NCBI GenBank assembly: GCA_039566865.1
Contig: CM076960.1
Span: 6,248,001-6,312,000 of the forward strand
Length of the DNA: 64,000 nucleotides
Reading direction: 5' to 3'
From: Aurelia coerulea
Taxonomy: Eukaryota; Cnidaria; Scyphozoa; Semaeostomeae; Ulmaridae
Made by a program: the position numbers and the translations under genes. The notes beneath the pieces were generated by a model, which saw only the letters and a list, made by a program, of their open reading frames with translations, was not told the origin of the DNA and did no database searches. Of this stretch, positions 47,411-57,943 are shown piece after piece. How positions within the stretch are numbered: the first letter of the stretch is position 1; each line of letters begins with the position of its first letter.

Positions 47411-48571
47411 TTATCCCCACCATCCCCATCCCCATCCCCATCCCCATCCCCATCCCCATCCCCATCCCCATCCCCATCCCCATCCCCATCCCCATCCCCA
47501 TCCCCATCCCCATCCCCATCCCCATCCCCATCCCCATCCCCATCCCCATCCCCATCCCCATCCCCATCCTTCATCCCCATCCCCATCCCCATCCCCATCC
47601 CCATCCCCATCCTTCATCCCCATCCCCATCCCCATCCCCATCCCCATCCACATCCCCATCCCCATCCCCATCCCCATCCCCATCCCCATCCCCATCCCCA
47701 TCATCATCCCCATCCCCATCCCCATCCCCATCCCCATCCCCATCCCCATCCCCCCCATCATCCCCATCATCCCCATCCCCATCCCCATCCCCATCCCCAT
47801 CCCCATCCCCATCCCCATCCCCATCCCCATCCCCATCCCCATCCCCATCCCCATCCTTCATCCCCATCCCCGTCCCCATCCCCATCCCCATCCCCATCCC
47901 CATCCCCATCCCCATCCCCATCCCCATCCCCATCCCCATCCTTCATCCCCATCCCCATCCCCATCCCCATCCCCATCATCATCCCCATCCCCATCCCCAT
48001 CCCCATCCCCATCCCCATCCCCATCATCCCCATCATCCCCATCCCCATCCCCATCCCCATCCCCATCCCCATCCCCATCCCCATCCCCATCCCCATCCCC
48101 ATCCCCATCCCCATCCCCATCCTTCATCCCCATCCCCATCCCCATCCCCATCCCCATCCCCATCATCATCCCCATCCCCATCCCCATCCCCATCCCCATC
48201 CCCATCCCCATCCCCATCCCCATCCCCATCCCCATCCTTCATCCCCATCCCCATCCCCATCCCCATCCCCATCCCCATCCCCATCCCCATCCCCATCCCC
48301 ATCCCCATCCCCATCCCCATCCCCATCCCCATCCTTCATCCCCATCCCCATCCTTCATCCCCATCCCCATCCCCATCCCCATCCCCATCCCCATCCTTCA
48401 TCCCCATCCCCATCCACATCCCCATCCCCATCCCCATCCCCATCCCCATCCCCATCCCCATCCCCATCCCCATCCCCATCCCCATCCCCATCCCCATCCT
48501 TCATCCCCATCCCCATCCCCATCCCCATCCCCATCCCCATCCCCATCCCCATCCCCATCCCCATCCCCATC
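47411..48571. repeat. CCCCAT hexanucleotide array, about 1.16 kb
   Basis: About 190 copies of CCCCAT with scattered interruptions: the variant ccttcatccccat recurs at irregular 30-175 bp intervals, plus catcatc, ccacat and ccgtcc variants. All six frames are open (Pro-His, Ser-Pro, Ile-Pro; Met-Gly, Gly-Asp, Trp-Gly on the other strand), so the long open frames here are not genes. The minus strand is (ATGGGG)n, with runs of four G every six bases, a strong G-quadruplex candidate. The array directly abuts the Mutator-like element at 48588. Confidence 0.95.
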
Positions 48572-49879
48572 ATCATCTTCATTAGCCTGCGTGCAGACTC
48601 TACTGATTCCCTGAAGAGAAGTGAGGTTCCTCCTCCAGTAGAGTCTGCGCATCAGCGACGGAAAGCCTGTCTGCGGTCACGTGCGGTTCCTCGGCTCGAG
48701 GAACCAAATCTCATTGGTAGAGAGCGATTCTATTGTTATCTCGCAATTCATGATAGCAAACAGGAACAACAACATGGCAGGAGTGGGATGAAGAACGTTT
48801 CCAGGAAGCATGGAAGCTTGCATGCTGTACTTTGAGTGTCAACAGATTTAACAACGAACAAAAGAATGCACTGTAATTTTATTTCAAAGATTTTAAAGAC
48901 TTATGTTTCAGCTGTGGCAATATTCCGTGGACAGGAGCACTGTACAACCCTTCTTAGATGTCTTTAAGAACAGACTCTTCCTCCTCACACCTGAATCGAT
49001 GTTGTCTTCCCAACAAAATGGAGCAACTATTTAGGCCTACTGATAATTACTTACCAGTGATAAGTACTGATAACTGTGTCGGAGTTGCTGTTTATGAAGC
49101 CCATTGCATAACACTATGGTAAGTTTTTCATGGTGCAAAAAAGTAAATTCTCGTTGGGGGAACATCATGGAATACTGGTGCATAGAGGGGGGACATGCCT
49201 CTAAGCAAAATGGACCATCTTCAACATCATTTTTGATACAGACAGTAAGGTTTAGGTTAGGGTTTTGCCAAAATGATACAGAAATTTAATGCTTCAAATT
49301 TAATACCCCTACTCAAAAGAATCCTTGTAGTGCCCTCTTCATTAGACAAAACAGGGTGGATGCAGATTCTTGCAATATTATTATTATTTTATTATAATAA
49401 TTATTATTTGCAGATTCTTGCAATGTTTAACACCTTGAATACCATATTATCAAGCCCTGGAAAATCAATACAGTATGCTGCCATTGAAATAAGTTTTGAA
49501 TCATTGCTTGTTGAATGATGTCAGACAGTGTTCTTTATCCCTAGGATTGGGTCAGCCATATTAGATAACCCTGGAATCCATACATTCTAGAATCTGAACT
49601 TCTGACACTAACTGTGTTTGATGTAAAATTAAATGGCCATTCTAAAACATGAATTTGGGAAATAAAGATTTTCTTATTAATTCACGTAAGACAATGTTTG
49701 ATAAGAAATGCTCATAATAGATCATTTATTTAGTAAAATTAGAGATGAGTCTGACTCCCTGTGAAAATTTGTTAGATTTCTAAATAAATGTTTTATTCTC
49801 AAGCTGGATTTAACTTAAGTGCAAACATCTTTCAAAGTACAGTACAGTAGTTCTTGAGGTAACAAAATATTCTTTTGCA

Positions 49880-50998
49880 GGGGGTCATCAAGGTCTAACA
49901 TGGATCACTCCAGGATTTGGTATGGATCAATTGGGGAGTTAAGATCTTTGCTACCAAGAGATACACAGTTTTCAGGGTTCACAGCAACTGCTACAAAAGT
50001 TACAAAACTGAAAATCTTTGAGGCCTTGTGTTGGCAGAAACACACACATCTTGGAGTTTTCACCTGGGAAGGAGAATTTTAAATTTTGTGTTGACTTATG
50101 TCCATAATGATATGTTATTCAAAAAATGTTCTACCCACTTATAACTGAGTTGCAAGTCAAAAATAAGGACAGAAAGGATTTATTTGCAAAACCCAAAACC
50201 CAGCAGCTGTCATATGGAGGACATTTGAAGAAAGCCTTGGTCCAGATTTTTATGCATTGAAACTCAAGATCCCACAGAAAAGGTCAGTAGACATGTTTTA
50301 TGCAGGAACACCGAACAGATCAAAAGTGCATATTTTAAAGGATCTTTCAGAATTAGATGGCACAATAAGAATTTTGAAATGTACTGTGGCTTTTGGAATG
50401 GGTATGAATTGCAAAAGGTGTCTGTAGAATATTGCATTTAGGGCCATCAAAATCCATTGAATCCTACATACAAGAATGTGGTAGGACGCGAAGAGATGGT
50501 TCTAAAAGCCGCTGCTTCCTGCTGTACAATGGATTTTTGCAATCAAATTGTGCAGGGGACATCAGACAATATGTGACATCAAGCAAATGCCGCAGAGAGA
50601 TGATTTCAAACAATCTTTCTGAAAACAATGATGCAATGGGTGTAATACGAGGCTGCAAGTGCTGTGACATTTGTGCTGAAAATTTTAATAATGACTGTAA
50701 AGCAGATCCATGCACTGTATCCTATTATCCTTTTATTCAGGAAAATTCTGAAGGGTGTGAACATATAGTAAAAACACAAGATATATCAAATGAACAAATG
50801 AAACTACTTTCCAAAGATTTACAGGAATACAAAGTTATGAGCACATTATCTATTTTGTCCAATGTGAATATCAACGGAGATTTTCATATCAACCAAGTGT
50901 TGAAGCATGCTGACAAAACATTTAACTATGAAACTCTGAGAAAGCATGCGGAGATCTGGAAATTTTTACCCATGGAATCAAAATTTTGGAGATCTTGA
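49880..50998 (+). pseudogene. RecQ-type DNA helicase pseudogene
   Basis: Pieces in several frames follow the RecQ order: IWYGSIGELRSLLP and FTATATK (motif III) at 49900-50080, VDMFYAGTPNRSKVHIL and VAFGMGMNCK (motif V) at about 50285-50420, then SKSIESYIQECGRTRRDG (motif VI) and the zinc-binding cysteines CRREMI and GCKCCDIC at 50432-50715. Frameshifts and stops separate the pieces, and the N-terminal ATPase motifs I and II were not found. Situated inside the 4.5-kb TIR element, so it is probably cargo of that transposon. Similar RecQ copies accompany some animal DNA transposons. Confidence 0.75.
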
Positions 50999-51859
50999 GT
51001 TCAATCTTTCCAGACATCTTTGTTCAGATTTGGATCATTCATTTTTGGTGGAAGAAAATGAAGACAATGCATGACAAGACATTGTTGATGATTCTGAATT
51101 GGATGCTCTTAATTACGCAAGTCAACATCAAAATATGGACACAGCATTTAGTGCCACTCTTTGTTCAGAAAAACTAATCTTCTAGAGAATCAAATAAATA
51201 TATCTGAACTCCAACAGTGTTGGAACGTTCAAACTGAGACATTGAAATGGAATGAATGATTGATACAGTAATTTCTTATTACTATAAGATCTGTTCATAC
51301 TGTATTATGACAAGAGTCCTCATTTACCGTTAAAGCTATATATTAAGCCCGCAAAAGCTTTTTGGAACCTTTTATTTCGTATTGCCCAAAATGAACATAC
51401 GGTCATACTCGCATAATTCAGATTTCGTCAGACCGAGAGAAATAATTTGACTTAATCCAAGCAAATCTGGCTAACGTGTCATATTTTAACTCAGTTATAT
51501 TTTGTCCAATTTAGGGATTTTAGTTCAGTCCAATCTGGGACTGATACTTTTTCTTGAGCTTCTGAAAATGCAAGACTGATTTATCCGAGTTTGACTGTTA
51601 ACATTTTGAAAGTAAAACAAACAAATGCAAGTTGGTGTTGAGCCCAAAACATATAAAAATTATTCTTTTAATTGTTTTAGTTCTCTGAGAGAAAATTTTC
51701 AAAAGCATTTGTGTTTTAAATACATGGAGGGGGCCTTACAATGAGAGGGGGTCTCAATTAGGTTTGGGAATAGGTGTGGGGGGCTTATTAGAGAGGGGCC
51801 TTGATAAATAGTAATGGCCACATGCATAAATTTTCTCCTGTAAGAAGAACCTTGACTCT

Positions 51860-52130
51860 CAGATTGCCAAAAAATTAAGAAACTCCAGTACTGGGAAAAG
51901 ATAACTTTATAACATATTTTTACTTTATCTTCATTTGTTTAATGTCTAAATATTGGAAGCCCTCAAAACACATTGTTTTGAAAAGTTCGCAAGGGCACAG
52001 GTAGTGAACATGAAGTTTGTTAGGAAACTTTTCAGAAATTCGTAAGAAAGTAAGAATAATCAAAATCTGATCATTAAGAAACTTTCAGTACTGGCCCAAA
52101 TTCTTAATTTCTTATAAAAAAATGCACTCA
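51860..52130. repeat. Diverged AAGAAAC-family MITE remnant
   Basis: caaaaaattaagaaactcca ... ccagtactggg at left and cagtactggcccaaattctt ... ttcttataaaaaaatgcactca at right resemble the elements at 14567 and 22499. It sits within the Mutator-like element. Confidence 0.5.
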
Positions 52131-53194
52131 GCGTTTTACACTGTAGTGGACATGTGGGATGAGGCCATAGAGCTGCAACCACTGGTTGATATGCTTTTTA
52201 ACGGTTTACTGTAAATAATGAATCTGAATTTTTTTCTTGTCTGTTTCAACCCATAACATGTATAGAAGTCATGAACATCAAAGTCGTCTAAAATGGCTGG
52301 ATTTTGCCTTGTGTGTGCTTTGTATTGTCTACCTTTGTTATTAGTACATAAATGTTTCTTTACTTTACTTGTAAGTTCCTAAACAATTTCTTGAGGTCAT
52401 TTTTGATTGATGCTTTAGTGTTTTCCTGATCTTCTTAATTCTGCACTCTCTGCAGGCCTTCTGAGAGTGGCTAAGCACAGTTTCGTAATGTTGTTGAAAT
52501 GTTCTAGCACCAAATCAAGGGGTATATTTCCTCCAGAGCCATATAATATTAGGCTATAGGCCTATGCGTGCATCACACGGGCGGGGTGATAAACTTGATT
52601 GGGCCAGGTCAAAAACTCGGATTTCATTCGTGACTCCAAGAGAATATCTGACTTCATTCGTAACTTCAAAGTTTCCTCAGTAATTTTCAATGCCATCGCT
52701 TCAATTGCGTCAAACATTATTGTTTGGTTTGCAAATGTATTTCATTTTAGGCCTCGCCAACGCCAACCTCTCTATTTTTATCGACTCATGAAAACTTTTA
52801 ATGCTTTCCTCATAATCAACTTTCCTGGAATTAAGCTAAAGTCGTGCTTTGTTACTATTTCGATTCTGCAAATTCTGCACAATGTTCTTTCCAACTCCAT
52901 TTTGCATACAATCTTTTAACCACCGTCAAGCGATCGTGCAGCGTGGCGGCCATATTGAATTTACAACAGACGGCAACATCCGGGAACATCAGAATGTAAA
53001 ATGCTGATGTCAGCAGACAGGCTCTCCGTCGCTGATGCGCAGACTCTACTGGAGGAGGAACCTCACTTTTCTTTAGGGAATCAGTAGAGTCTGCACGCAG
53101 GCTACATCTTCATTGAAACCAGCCAGTTTCCAGACTCATGGGAAGTAGCTAGAGTAACTCTAGTAGAGTAGTTAAAGAACACCAACATTGGGCA

Positions 53195-53295
53195 TCCCTT
53201 CCCGTAGATATGGGAGATTTTTGGCAGAAAGCCCTTTTCAAAAACAAGCAGAAACGAGTGAAAACAAAAGCAGGATTTCCTTTTGCTTTCCTTCC
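53195..53295. repeat. Dispersed repeat, second copy of 11627-11745
   Basis: cttcccgtagatatgggag ... ggcagaaagccc matches 11627-11745 in the same orientation. Confidence 0.5.
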
Positions 53296-53732
53296 TAGAT
53301 ATAATTACAAATGCATCCAGGCATTGTGTCATCTTGAGAGAATGGAATCCCCCTGATTAACATATTAATACTAGGGAGAAGACTCTCTCGTTCCCACAAG
53401 AGGGTAGCACGTGCTATAGCAAGCTGAAGTCATTGCTGTAAGTTAAACGTATTAGCGTTTTTGAGGCTTCCTGAGGGGTCTTTCATTAGAAAATCCCTTG
53501 TGAAATTTGAACGGAATAGCCGAGTTCAGTGTTGAAAACAAATAAAAAAACATTTGAACATGTTGGCTATTCAGTCAGATATCGCAAAATACGATTGCTT
53601 ATGTGTTGGAGAGCAGCAGCCCTTCAAACGACGACGGGTTTTTTGGCTCTTCCCGTAGAATTGTGTTGTCTAAAATAGACACAAACACAGGAAGGCGATC
53701 AGTTTCACGTAGATTCAGTTTGGGTTTTGATA

Positions 53733-54475
53733 CCGGGTGTCCCAAAATGATGTACTATAGTTTGATTGCTTACATGTCCATAACGAATGACCCGATTTTC
53801 AAAAACTTTATGTTGTCCGATTAGCTAAATTACATTCGAGGATGTTGGTTGTGGTTTTATGCCGATGTTTTCAGACGTTTTCATGTCGAAAAGAAGATCG
53901 ATAAATTCAAGCCTTAGATGGCACAAGAAGGACACGGCCTACCTTTCCAGTCAACATTTTAGATGTGATACAAAAGGCTGAACCTATATGTTGTTCATAG
54001 AATACGAATTAAGTTAATAATGAATTCAGAGAATAGTCAGAATACAATACGAGTTCATTCTTTTGTATCACATCTAAAATGTTGACTGGAAAGATAGGCC
54101 GTTTCTTTCTTGTGCCATCTAAGGTTGGAATTTGAGCAGGTTTATCAATCTTCTTTTCGACATGAAAAAATCGTCGTGAAACCACAATCATAATATCTTT
54201 AAATACAATTTTGCCTTTCCGCAATCGAATAAAACAAAGTTTTTGAAAATCGGTTCATAGACCATTTTGACATTTAGAAAAGGGCCTGGGGAGAGCAACA
54301 TTTTTCTGGTAAATGGCTGCCACAGTTCAATTTATCGTTGGTGAAAAGCCCTGTGGCAGCCATTTACCAGAAAAATATTGCTCTCCCCAGATCCTTTTTC
54401 TAAATGTCAAAATGGTCTATTGGTTATGGATATGTAAGCAATCAAACGATAATACATCATATTGGGACACCCGGT
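53733..54475. mobile_element. MITE, CCGGGTG family, with a second hairpin inside
   Basis: TA-CCGGGTGTCCCAAAATGAT at left, its complement plus TA at right, 743 bp. An inner inverted pair (gagagcaacatttttctggt and the complement, 54292-54386) makes an additional 36-bp stem. The same inner block recurs at about 59910 and, inverted, at about 62110. Confidence 0.85.
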
Positions 54476-54533
54476 ATATCATGAGCATCAAACAGACAGA
54501 TTTCGCAGATCATGGCAGAAAATTAGCACTCAC

Positions 54534-54670
54534 CATCAGTAAACACCTCGACTTCAGCGAGGCTTAGATATCCGGTTCCATCAAGAATGACATAGACAAA
54601 TCGTCCATACATAGTAGAATGGCAGATCAGTGTTGACGTTTTCTTCGACTGACTATACTTTTGATAGCAC
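54534..54670 (-). CDS. Fucolectin (FTP) domain, second exon
   Basis: Acceptor ATTTATACAG, donor ACTGATG|GTGAGT, phase 2 in and 1 out. It encodes CYQKYSQSKK, STLICHSTMYGRFVYVILDG and YLSLAEVEVF, which is the C-terminal half of an FTP domain: conserved GR-[FY]-V-x-V and L-x-E-V-E-V closing strands. The canonical Leu-Cys-Glu-Val has Ala instead of Cys here. Confidence 0.8.
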
Positions 54671-55072
54671 CTGTATAAATAAAAGTCGAAATGGAGTGAA
54701 GGCCCGAACCAGGTAAATCATAAAGACGGCTTTATTTGAAAGGCTGCTCCCTAAATATAATGATAATAATAATTACGGTTAGCCGCTTCCAAAAGCCTTC
54801 CAAATTTGGAAGCAATTGGTACTCATTTACTGTTACAGTGTCACTTTTACAGTTGATCTTTCATCAAAGGTTAATCTTTTTCCTTGAAGCAGTTTGACAA
54901 AAATTGACCTTTGGCTTTTTGCTTGACGGTATGGTTTTTTCTAGTATAGAAGGCACCTTCCGGCCTTTTATTTTGACCTTCTTTGTGTGGAAGGTCAATA
55001 TCTTACAGGGGTGGTCATCCTCTCTCCGTCTACAAGCAATCATATTTTGCAAATATCTGATTGAATAGAAAA

Positions 55073-55280
55073 AATCGGCTAAGGTTTGTTTATACCTATT
55101 TCAAGTCATGTGAATAATCCCTTGATAAAATATCTTTTGATTTCTCTAGCATATTTCGTGACATGCAAAGTTGTGCAATGTAAAGTTGTGCCATGAGTGC
55201 AAAATATGGCATAATACTAAAACGTCCAAAGCGTAAGGCCACATGACTTCAAATGGGTAAAACAAACCTGAGCCAATCGG
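55073..55280. mobile_element. Short MITE, copy 2 (inverted relative to 23615-23806)
   Basis: tcggctaaggtttgtttata ... tttcaagtcatgtgaataatccc and the end ccacatgacttcaaatggg ... gccaatcgg. The interior (gcaaaatatggcataatacta, gttgtgccatgagtg) is the complement of copy 1. Confidence 0.65.
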
Positions 55281-55950
55281 TCTATTGCCATCATGTTCAA
55301 TTGTTCTTAGAACCTTTTCTGGCTGGAATCGGTTACTCCGTTCAGATTTAACAAAGGATCTCTAAAAAAAGAGTCTCTTCGAGAACCAACAAAAAACGTG
55401 CTAAAGTCACAATGATTTGTTCTTTGCACAAACAGAACAGATAAGTTGGCAACGAAACGCGCTTTTGGATGTTCAAGGTTCTCTTTGTTGTAACTATTAA
55501 GTTATATTTTCTCCCTCCAGGTTTTTGAGTAATTGTTTGTTTCTCTTGCAGGATTTAACAATTTTCTCTCTGGTTACAAATCAAAATTATAGCAAATCCA
55601 AATGTAATGGGGAAAATTATTACAATCTGCAAGAACACCATAGTTCATCGAAGTCTCAAATATGGTGACAAGGAAAGATCATTTGCTCGTCTGGTTCAAG
55701 ATTTAGGAATTTGATGGCGCCATTGCCTCAGATATGATTAATGGATTCATTTCGATTATAATCCAGACATCAAAAACGGTATATGGTATCAATGCGGGAA
55801 AGTACGCTTGTGAATTATTTTCCAACCACTAAATTAAAAGAAAGAGGCAATGTAATTTTACAGTTACATGACCACTTCTAAAGGTGCTATGCAAATACAA
55901 TGTCAAATCACCCAATGCAGAGACAATGAAGAAATAAGCTGTGAACTCAC

Positions 55951-56212
55951 ACTGAATTTTTACGTGGATAGTAGTCGACATTCCCAACTCTGACCTCTAT
56001 CCATACAGCATTACTACAACCAGCTATCTTCACAGTTTTCACTTTTCGTTGCCGCCTTAGATCAATTTGCCACCATGGGTTTTTTTCAATCGATGTATTG
56101 GTACATGACAAACTGCTAAGATCAGAACTTGGATTTCCATCAACCGCTCTTGAAGCGACCTGGACACCATATGTTGAGGTCTGACGTGTTGGCATTCCAA
56201 GAGCAATATTGC
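55951..56212 (-). CDS. Fucolectin (FTP/F-type lectin) domain, first exon
   Basis: Acceptor TCCCTTTTTAG, donor AATTCAGT|GTGAGT, phase 1 in and 2 out. It begins NIALGMPTRQTSTYG and VASRAVDGN, continues with SLSCTNTS and NPWWQIDL, then VKTVKIAGCS and WIEVRVGNVDYY: the standard order of the eel-fucolectin/tachylectin-4/pentraxin-1 (FTP) F5/8C-like fold. A GGGAT microsatellite lies 100-240 bp upstream in the intron. Confidence 0.85.
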
Positions 56213-56318
56213 CTAAAAAGGGAGGGGGGCAAAAAGCAAATAAAAAGATTTATCTTAACAATTTCTTTGAGCATGGGTCTTGGAGGGAGATATTAGATGG
56301 CTGGAGTATTGTATGGAT

Positions 56319-56437
56319 GAATGGGATGGGATGGGATGGGATGGGATGGGATGGGATGGGATGGGATGGGATGGGATGGGATGGGATGGGATGGGATGGG
56401 ATGGGATGGGATGGGATGGGATGGGATGGGATGGGAT
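56319..56437. repeat. (GGGAT)n microsatellite with degenerate end
   Basis: About 24 copies of ATGGG, followed to about 56500 by atgcg/atgtg variants. Located in the intron within about 110 bp of the fucolectin exon at 55951-56212. The open frames through it are artefacts. Confidence 0.95.
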
Positions 56438-56931
56438 GCGATGCGATGCGATGTGATGGGATGCGATGTGATGCGATGGAACGCGATGGGGTGGGATGCG
56501 ATGCAACAGGTTAGGCAGAACCAAGGGGTATAGTGGGTGTCATGTAGGGGCCTGCATTTCGCGTTTTCTTCCTCTTTTCCTTAGTTGTCCTTTGTGGTGA
56601 GGGATTGCCTCTAGACATATGATTTTTCTCTGTTTCGTATTGTATCTTTCAATCAATTAATTCAGGGAGTATGAGTTAAGAGTATTTTTTATTACTGTAG
56701 CAGCTGTATTTTCATTGCTTTATGTTAGCTAATGCTACAAAATACCCAGAGGGTAGTGATCATAATCTTCCTTATGTTGGAACAAATTTCAGATATATAC
56801 AAGCTGATGCATCATATTTTTATTGTGGTTTTCGCTTCTTTAAAATGCTTTCCAACTGGTTTATTCTAAACAAGTCAATGCTCTATGGATGCCCTAATTA
56901 TCGAAAAAATCTATTGGGGTTATAGAGTTTT

Positions 56932-57345
56932 ATGCACGTAGTTGTCATATGCAAGTTTCTTGACACATTGTTTCCTGAACAACACATCACTATGAATACT
57001 TTCTTATTAAAAGCTGGAGATATTGAATCTAATCCGGGTCCTGCCAATCATACTAAAATTTTGCGGTTGGAACTTAAAAAGCATTTGTGCCCCAGGAAGT
57101 GCCAAAATCCCTCTAATTAAAGTAAAAAACTCTTTACATCATTACGACATCGTTGCTTGCTCCGAAACGATGCTTGACAGTACAATCAGCAATGAAGATA
57201 TCTATATCAAAGTTTCAAAGGTTTTAGTTGCGAGGTCTATTGTTATGATGACCCAATTGGAGGTGTTTGTATTTATTTTCGAGATGGGGTTGCCATCAAG
57301 CAATCTTGGACTGATGCAGGAAACTCCATCAGCAGGAAAGTCCAT
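56932..57345 (+). pseudogene. LINE remnant: 2A-like peptide followed by APE endonuclease N-terminus
   Basis: A frame from 56932 contains KAGDIESNPGP (57013-57042 for AGDIESNPGP), matching the 2A consensus D-V/I-E-x-N-P-G-P that makes ribosomes skip the Gly-Pro bond. About 20 bases later, in another frame, an APE-type endonuclease starts: KFCGWNLKSICA, NSLHHYDIVACSETMLDSTI (catalytic E in SET), then after another frameshift DPIGGVCIYFRDGVA. 2A peptides joined to endonuclease/RT are known from non-LTR elements of sea urchin, lancelet and others. The copy is dead (at least two frameshifts) and ends near 57345; the RT is missing. Confidence 0.7.
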
Positions 57346-57599
57346 GAATCGAAGTTTGAGCGTCCATCAGTCTATCAATAGCAATAGCTACGAACATGTA
57401 ATCAGTCTAATTTGTGCCTTCAAATGGATTTTTAAATAAATATTTGAAGAGAAAATGTTTGTCGTGTTTCTCCTGGAGTTATCACAAAGTTGCACTTTCC
57501 AACTGCCACGTTGATTTCGGGGAAAATTTTTAGAAAATAGATGCAGAGGAAAACAAAGTTGTGAAATAATTTGACAATTAAATAATCTTTCTTACTTAC

Positions 57600-57632
57600 T
57601 TGTGTATTTCACATCGAGTCCCGGTGATCCAA
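57600..57632 (-). CDS. 33-base linker exon A
   Basis: Lies between acceptor TTTTCTTGTAG and donor ACACAA|GTAAGT, phase 1 in and out. It encodes VGSPGLDVKYT including split codons. It is nearly identical in structure and sequence to the linker exon at 34425-34457. Confidence 0.75.
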
Positions 57633-57794
57633 CTACAAGAAAACAAGAAATTAAATGATTGATTCAAAGTTCTAAGAGTAAAAAATTTGCATGTTTCGGT
57701 TATTTGCAACTTTTATGCCAAACAGATACATATTTATAGAGATCAATGCCCATCAGTTTACCAGATAAGTTTCCAGTCGCTTTAACATATCAGC

Positions 57795-57943
57795 TTCTAA
57801 AGAGTTTACGAAAAAAGGTCAATACTCTGTGATCTTTTTCTCATTTAGTTGGTGGTATAATTTGGCTAGTTGGTTTTTTCATTGGTTGCTCTTTTTGGAT
57901 CTAACTCAGAACTTTGCGACGACATGGGCATTATGGGCGACAC
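57795..57943. mobile_element. Truncated copy of the GTCGCCCATTATG element
   Basis: The stretch ending in gggcattatgggcgacacctc, with ttggatctaactcagaac inside, is the complement of 60501-60650. Only this end is present. Confidence 0.65.

Larger units (their letters stand above)
48588..53104. mobile_element. 4.5-kb Mutator-like TIR element with 9-bp target duplication
   Basis: TAGCCTGCGTGCAGACTCTA at 48588 and its complement ending at 53104 begin inverted repeats of about 90 bp (shared ggttcctcctccagtagag, catcagcgacgg). Direct repeats CATCTTCAT border both ends (48579-48587 and 53105-53113). A 9-bp duplication fits the Mutator superfamily. The interior contains a decayed RecQ-type helicase on the plus strand (about 49880-50998) and an AAGAAAC MITE relative. 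No MULE transposase was recognised. Confidence 0.8.

Noticed and set aside
47198..48835. 545-codon plus-strand open frame and many other long frames over the CCCCAT array
   Set aside because: A hexanucleotide repeat without stops is open in every frame; flanking parts show no domain.
52599..52919. 106-codon plus-strand frame inside the Mutator-like element
   Set aside because: No transposase or known motif; length is within what chance allows here.
56209..56533. Met-Gly-Trp-Asp repeat frames
   Set aside because: Products of the GGGAT microsatellite.
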